DNA from: Massilia antarctica
Lineage (GTDB): Bacteria; Pseudomonadota; Gammaproteobacteria; Burkholderiales; Burkholderiaceae_D
Reading direction: 5' to 3'
Assembly: GCF_015689335.1 (NCBI RefSeq)
Contig: NZ_CP065053.1
Location: 1,550,001 to 1,614,000 of the forward strand
Length of the DNA stretch: 64,000 nt
The notes under the pieces were generated by a model. It ran no database searches, was not told the origin of the DNA, and saw nothing but the letters and a program-made list of their open reading frames with translations. A program made the translations under genes and the position numbers. Shown in pieces: positions 60,594 to 64,000 of the stretch. Numbering within the stretch: the first letter of the stretch is position 1; the number at the start of each line of letters is the position of its first letter.

Positions 60594-60710
60594 ATGAGCA
60601 TCTGCAGCGGCATCGGCACAAGCAATGTAGACTTGCATGGTTTGGTCGGTGGCGTTGATATGAAATTCACCTTCGCCGACCGGGCAAGTTTGTCCCATCC
60701 ACCAACCTGA
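60594..60710 (+). CDS. Possible short double-glycine peptide (speculative)
   Basis: A 38-aa frame, MSICSGIGTSNVDLHGLVGG followed by VDMKFTFADRASLSHPPT. The end of the first part has Asp -8, Leu -7, Leu -4 and Gly-Gly, as in a double-glycine leader, and shares L-x-x-LVGG with the large precursor at 57070. It follows the exporter terminator by about 80 bp. No ribosome-binding site is visible before the ATG, so translation is doubtful. Confidence 0.25.
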   Translation: MSICSGIGTSNVDLHGLVGGVDMKFTFADRASLSHPPT

Positions 60711-60719
60711 AGAGCTCCG

Positions 60720-61019
60720 ATGTTCTACGAAATTGTGACGATCCCGATCAAACCCGATACCCATGCCGCTTTCGAAGCCGCCATCGCCGAGGCAGTCCCC
60801 CTGTTCCAGCGATCGCGCGGCTGCCGCTCGCTGCGGCTGGAGCGCTCGGTAGAAAACCCCGACACCTACAAAGTGGTGATCGCCTGGGAAACACTGGAAG
60901 ACCACACCGTGCATTTCACGGCCAGCGAGGAAATCCAACAATTTCGCAAGCTGGCGGGCGGATTCGTGGCCGGGCCGACCCACATGGAACATGTGCGCAC
61001 AGTCCTGACCGGGTTCTGA
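60720..61019 (+). CDS. Antibiotic biosynthesis monooxygenase (ABM)-domain protein
   Basis: A 99-aa dimeric alpha-beta barrel protein. The ABM fold is shown by MFYEIVTIPIKPDTHAAFEA, then LERSVENPDTYKVVIAWET and the terminal helix-strand. Such proteins act as monooxygenases on quinones or haem-like substrates, or are small stress enzymes; no specific substrate can be named. It is 10 bp beyond the short peptide frame at 60594 and convergent with the GNAT gene. Confidence 0.85.
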   Translation: MFYEIVTIPIKPDTHAAFEAAIAEAVPLFQRSRGCRSLRLERSVENPDTYKVVIAWETLEDHTVHFTASEEIQQFRKLAGGFVAGPTHMEHVRTVLTGF

Positions 61020-61038
61020 AGCCGGCGCGACAGAGGGT

Positions 61039-61467
61039 TCAGTGCTCGCTGCCGGCGTAGATCCACATCGGCGCGGTACGGCCCGCGCGGGTAAAACCGA
61101 GCGATTCATAAAAGGCGATGGCCTCGCCGTCGGCCGTCAGCATTTGCTGGTGAAAGCCGGCGTAGCGCGCGCACATCGCTTGCATCATCAGGCGCCCGAT
61201 ACCCTTGCGCTGGTGCCCTGGGTCGACCAGGAAATGCGGGTAATACACCACCAGATGGCCGTCCGAGATGGCGTTGCCGATGCCGACCAGCACGCCATTT
61301 TCACGCGCCGTGACCAGGCTGTGCGAGTTGCGCAGCGCGGCCATCAGCTGCTCGGGCTTGTCGGCGGAAGACCACGCGTTGGCGCGGTACAGGGCAATGA
61401 CTTCGGCGTCGCCGATCTGGTCGTCCAGGCTGATGTTCATGGGCAGGAGGCGGCGTGCGCCGCGCAT
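61039..61467 (-). CDS. GNAT-family N-acetyltransferase
   Basis: A 142-aa acetyltransferase. Visible are VLVGIGNAISDG, the acetyl-CoA site FLVDPGHQRKGIGRLMMQAM and AIAFYESLGFTRAG. The start at 61467 has AAGG 9 nt upstream; an internal Met at 61440 (MNISLDDQIG) fits family length better but has no ribosome-binding site. The acceptor is unknown. Confidence 0.85.
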   Translation of the reverse strand: MRGARRLLPMNISLDDQIGDAEVIALYRANAWSSADKPEQLMAALRNSHSLVTARENGVLVGIGNAISDGHLVVYYPHFLVDPGHQRKGIGRLMMQAMCARYAGFHQQMLTADGEAIAFYESLGFTRAGRTAPMWIYAGSEH

Positions 61468-61569
61468 TAAGAATGCCTTATCGTAACAGGCAAACGGCGC
61501 CGGCGTGCACGCGCTGCGGCTGGACAGCGTGTCCGCCGCTACCGCCGAGCCGGCCCCGGCTAGCTATCT

Positions 61570-61953
61570 TTACGGCACATGCACTGAAACAATGTCGAAA
61601 GCGTAGGCTGTGCCTTCGTCGTAGACACGAACAGCCAAGGCCAAATCGCTAGCCCCTTCTTCAACAGTGTACAGATCGATCAGGGCATCCCAATACCCGA
61701 TCATCCATTGGCATGCCGAGGTTTGCCATGTCTCTTCTGGCAAGCTGACCAATTTCGCCCCATAGCGCCGTATGTTGTCGGCAATTCGGATCGCATCTTT
61801 TTCCGAAAGTGAACGAATGCCTTCTACACGTCGCACCGCATCGACATCGCCCTCTTTCAATCCCTCCACTACGGCGGCAAAGACAGGGCGCCACGCAGTC
61901 GGGATCGGGCCTTGATTGTGCTCATCTTTTAAAACAGGAACAATATCGCTCAT
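61570..61953 (-). CDS. Uncharacterised acidic protein
   Basis: A 127-aa soluble protein rich in acidic residues (VVEGLKEGDVDAVRRVEGIR; MIGYWDALIDLYTVEEGASD). GGGAAG lies 7 nt before the ATG. I do not recognise the family with confidence; proteins of this style are sometimes toxin-immunity partners, but nothing nearby supports that. No operon partner is visible. Confidence 0.6.
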   Translation of the reverse strand: MSDIVPVLKDEHNQGPIPTAWRPVFAAVVEGLKEGDVDAVRRVEGIRSLSEKDAIRIADNIRRYGAKLVSLPEETWQTSACQWMIGYWDALIDLYTVEEGASDLALAVRVYDEGTAYAFDIVSVHVP

Positions 61954-62080
61954 TTTTACTTCCCATTATGAAGTTCCTTATATCGGGGAGGGCGTGCCTG
62001 ACGTCCCTGCCTCTGCGCACACCATTAAGACGTTTCGCCAATGAATGGGACTTCTGTCAATGTGCGTCTAAGGGGGTGAC

Positions 62081-62692
62081 TTACAGCACGCGCCGGAAGG
62101 TTTGCCTTACCCGCTCGCGGTTGCCGCAATCGAAATGCCACCATTCGCTGGCGATGCCGACAAATCCGCCCTGCGCCATCGCCGCGCGCAGCAGTTGGCG
62201 ATTGTCCAGCTGCTGTCGGGTCAGTTCGCCACGCGCCAGCAGCAGCGCCTCGCGCGCCGGGTGCGAGCGCTCGCTCATGTCGTCGAAGGCGGTGCCCATG
62301 TCGAGTTCGCGCCCATCCTCGCCGAGAAGGGTGATATCGAGCGCCATGCCGAAGGAGTGGATGGAACCGCGCTCGGGTGGGGCCAGGTACATGCGCAGGC
62401 CGGTGCCGCCGAGCGCATCCCACAGCGCTTCCTGCACCCGCTGCGGACGCAGCGCGTCGAGGATCAGCGCGGTGCAGCCGGGCCGCTCGTGCGCCAGCCA
62501 GGCCACCACCCGCTCCAGCGCGGCGGCGGCGTCGCGGTGCAGCCAGGCGCAGTCGAACGGCGAATACAGGTCGCGCCCGGTGAAGTTGTCGACACCAGCA
62601 TAGCGCAAGTCGACCGCGATGCCGGCAATATCGGACAAGTGCCGGAAGTCGGCGCTCAGCCCAAGCTGTTCGATCGGCAAGCCCTCGATCAT
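62081..62692 (-). CDS. D-alanyl-D-alanine dipeptidase (VanX/DdpX family)
   Basis: A 203-aa zinc peptidase that cleaves D-Ala-D-Ala. The zinc ligands are H112 and D119 in SIHSFGMALDITL and H186 in EWWHFD, with the catalytic E183. The substrate-binding Arg is near 82 (DALRPQRVQ). There is no signal peptide, so it acts in the cytoplasm and is likely used to recycle the dipeptide, not for vancomycin resistance. The ATG overlaps the stop of a short LysR-like fragment (ATGA), so it may be translated by coupling. Confidence 0.9.
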   Translation of the reverse strand: MIEGLPIEQLGLSADFRHLSDIAGIAVDLRYAGVDNFTGRDLYSPFDCAWLHRDAAAALERVVAWLAHERPGCTALILDALRPQRVQEALWDALGGTGLRMYLAPPERGSIHSFGMALDITLLGEDGRELDMGTAFDDMSERSHPAREALLLARGELTRQQLDNRQLLRAAMAQGGFVGIASEWWHFDCGNRERVRQTFRRVL

Positions 62693-62757
62693 GATGGCGC
62701 CCCGATCGTCCCCGCCTGCATGATGGCGTGGAACACGTCGATGTGGCGCAGGCGCAT
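62689..62757 (-). pseudogene. LysR-family regulator N-terminal fragment
   Basis: The 22-codon frame MRLRHIDVFHAIMQAGTIGA ends with PS and a stop. It matches the first helix of LysR regulators (MxLRxIxVFHAVMQAGSxSxAA) but stops before the HTH. A GGGGA ribosome-binding site lies 7 nt upstream. Its stop overlaps the start of the dipeptidase gene (ATGA). The rest of a LysR gene is not present, so the gene has been truncated and may now serve only as a leader for the dipeptidase. Confidence 0.7.
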
Positions 62758-62775
62758 GATGCGGTCCCCGTCCTG

Positions 62776-63570
62776 TTATGCCGCTGGCTTGGCGGCGGGT
62801 GTGGTCAGCGCGTCGAGCAGGGCTGCCGTTTCGGCGTCCGGCGTACCGTCGATGTTGGCCGGGCGGTATTTCATCTGGAAGGCGCCGATGACGTTGCGGG
62901 TCGCTTCGTCGAGCAGGCCGGTCTGCGGCAGCGCGTAGCCGACCGTCGCCAGGCGCGCCTGGAACCAGGCCACGTCGGGCAGCAGCAGGTCGTACACGGG
63001 ACGCGCGGCGGCGACCCTGGCGGCGTCGGGCCAGACCGCCAGGCCGTGCTGGGCCAGCTGGAACCACGGGAACATCGGTCCCGGATCCTGCTTGCGCTGG
63101 GGGGCGATGTCGCTGTGGCCGAGGATGTTTTCCGGCGGGATGTTGTGGCGCTTGACGATGTCTTGCAGCAGCACGATCAGGCGGTCCACCTGGGCTTGCG
63201 GGAAGGGATACCAGATGCGCCCGCCCGAGGTGGTGGTGAAGCCGGGATTGACGATTTCGATGCCGATCGAGTTACCGTTGAGCAGGGTGTAGTTTTTCCA
63301 GTTCGATACGCCGGCGTGGTTGGACTGGCGCGTTTCATCGACCAGTCCGTAGACGACGGGGGTGGCTTCGTCGGTCAGCAGGTAGTGGCTGCTGACCGTT
63401 TGCTCGGTCAAGACCTTGATCGATTGCGGCAGGTTGATGGCCGTGTAGTGCAGGATGACGAACTTGACCCTGCTGCTCTGGCCCTTGGCCGAGTAGCTGT
63501 GGTCGATGGCGGGGCCGGTGGCGCAGCCGGACAGCAGGGCGATCAGGAGGGTGGCGAGCAGGGTTTTCAT
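62776..63570 (-). CDS. AmiD-like N-acetylmuramoyl-L-alanine amidase lipoprotein
   Basis: A 264-aa lipoprotein. The lipobox is LLSGC (Cys16). The amidase_2 domain has zinc ligand H41 in VILHYTA and the second His with a nearby Asp in ILGHSDIAPQRKQDPG. The C-terminal helices (about 195-250: YALPQTGLLDEATRNVIGAF) form a peptidoglycan-binding domain. It removes stem peptides from muramoyl residues at the outer membrane. The ATG at 63570 is chosen; upstream in-frame codons come from a hexanucleotide repeat and a dRS3-like palindrome. Confidence 0.92.
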   Translation of the reverse strand: MKTLLATLLIALLSGCATGPAIDHSYSAKGQSSRVKFVILHYTAINLPQSIKVLTEQTVSSHYLLTDEATPVVYGLVDETRQSNHAGVSNWKNYTLLNGNSIGIEIVNPGFTTTSGGRIWYPFPQAQVDRLIVLLQDIVKRHNIPPENILGHSDIAPQRKQDPGPMFPWFQLAQHGLAVWPDAARVAAARPVYDLLLPDVAWFQARLATVGYALPQTGLLDEATRNVIGAFQMKYRPANIDGTPDAETAALLDALTTPAAKPAA

Positions 63571-63576
63571 GGGCAA

Positions 63577-63606
63577 AGGTAGAGGTAGAGGTAACGGTAG
63601 CGGTAG
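63577..63606. repeat. Hexanucleotide tandem repeat before the amidase start
   Basis: Five copies of a 6-bp unit of the form NGGTAR (AGGTAG, AGGTAG, AGGTAA, CGGTAG, CGGTAG). They occupy the place of the ribosome-binding site, ending 6 nt from the amidase ATG on the minus strand. Confidence 0.75.
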
Positions 63607-63620
63607 CGTTGAATTTACCC

Positions 63621-63711
63621 CCGTCGTTCCCGCGCAGGCGGGAACCCAAGTTCGCCGCTCAGTCGTTAGCTGCGGCACGAACTTGGGCTCCCGCCTCCGC
63701 GGGAGCGACGG
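63621..63711. repeat. Inverted pair of dRS3-like repeats, spacer type A
   Basis: Two 34-bp arms (63621-63654 and 63678-63711) are inverted copies, containing TTCCCGCGCAGGCGGGAA and CTCCCGCCTCCGCGGGAG. The inner ends AAGTTCG and CGAACTT also pair. The spacer CCGCTCAGTCGTTAGCTGCGG is shared with 1123-1199. Confidence 0.88.
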
Positions 63712-63732
63712 AGGTGGCGCGAATGACGGCGC

Positions 63733-64000
63733 TCAGGTCCAGGCCGCGGCAATCCGCGCCGCAGCATGATGAGCGCGGGCCGTCGTCTGCGTCAAGCCTA
63801 TCGTATCCGGCAAGCCGGCGCGCATCGTGTTCACTATCAAGGGATGGAGTGCGGCGGCGCGGCCCGCCAGCACCACCGGCCTTGTGCCAAAACGCGCCGT
63901 CAAGGCCAGCGCCAGGCGCGCCAGTTCGAATCCCGCTTCCTTCAGGATCGCGGCCGCCACAGGATCGGCCTCGGCACTGGCAGCCACCGCCAGCGCCAGC
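63733..64000 (-). CDS. C-terminus of a BadF/BadG-type ATPase, probable N-acetylglucosamine kinase (partial)
   Basis: The last 88 codons or so are in the window and the frame runs off the right edge. The text LKEAGFELARLALALTARFG, then VVLAGRAAALHPLIVNTMRA, is that of the C-terminal domain of BadF/BadG sugar kinases such as GlcNAc kinases. The neighbouring amidase and dipeptidase genes fit wall-sugar recycling. The identity is moderate because only the tail is seen. Confidence 0.6.
   Translation of the reverse strand, partial: LALAVAASAEADPVAAAILKEAGFELARLALALTARFGTRPVVLAGRAAALHPLIVNTMRAGLPDTIGLTQTTARAHHAAARIAAAWT

Noticed and set aside
63571..63678. N-terminal extension of the amidase (WVPACAGTT and a Leu-Pro run)
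   Set aside because: WVPACAGTT is what the dRS3-like palindrome encodes by chance, and the Leu-Pro run is the hexanucleotide repeat. The lipoprotein signal starts at the internal Met.

Overview
The window is GC-rich, densely coded DNA from a betaproteobacterium. Gene content and protein style (gltBD, mlaFE, tex, grxD-ubiX, a liuR/ivd/aceK block, large TonB receptors, an M4 metalloprotease, many GNAT enzymes) fit family Oxalobacteraceae, in the Massilia/Duganella/Janthinobacterium range. This is an inference from protein resemblance only. No rRNA, tRNA, CRISPR array, prophage or replication origin was seen.

Layout. 1-7.7 kb: the end of an mla lipid-transport operon, then gltD and gltB (glutamate synthase), all on the minus strand. 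7.8-8.75 kb: a REP-associated tyrosine transposase (RAYT) element sits directly upstream of gltB. 8.9-14 kb: a soluble PAS histidine kinase with its OmpR-type regulator, and a SNF2 helicase. 14.3-20.1 kb: a small membrane protein, a serine hydrolase, tex, a GNAT enzyme, grxD and ubiX. 20.4-28.7 kb: a HTH regulator, then a branched-chain/acyl-CoA catabolism block (liuR, ivd, aceK, thiolase, SDR, acyl-CoA dehydrogenase, GNAT) with two matching LiuR-type operators. 28.8-32.7 kb: two intact secreted MORN-repeat paralogues flank a decayed third copy and an alcohol dehydrogenase; an AlkB-like dioxygenase follows. 33.2-42 kb: a tightly overlapping ten-gene type II secretion/type IV pilus-like operon. 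42.1-54.8 kb: a secreted M4 metalloprotease, an ACT-domain protein, then a peptide/cell-wall group (LD-carboxypeptidase, TonB receptor, peptide-binding protein, SpmAB-like membrane protein, PBP4). 54.9-55.7 kb: a gene graveyard with a deleted fic gene and a zinc-finger remnant. 55.7-60.5 kb: a complete double-glycine-leader export locus (HlyD adaptor, unusual 211-aa Gly-rich cysteine-free precursor, small membrane protein, C39-peptidase ABC transporter). 60.6-64 kb: an ABM-domain protein, a GNAT enzyme, an uncharacterised protein, a D-Ala-D-Ala dipeptidase preceded by a LysR fragment, an AmiD-like amidase lipoprotein, and the end of a probable sugar kinase.

Cross-cutting features. A family of about 34-bp palindromic repeats related in core to neisserial dRS3 (TTCCCGCGCAGGCGGGAA core) occurs at six or more intergenic sites, often as inverted pairs with two kinds of spacer. 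One copy has supplied the 3' end and stop codon of a GNAT gene. The best candidates for under-described biology are the large double-glycine precursor locus (55.7-60.5 kb) and the minimal secretin/ATPase/pseudopilin operon (33.2-42 kb).
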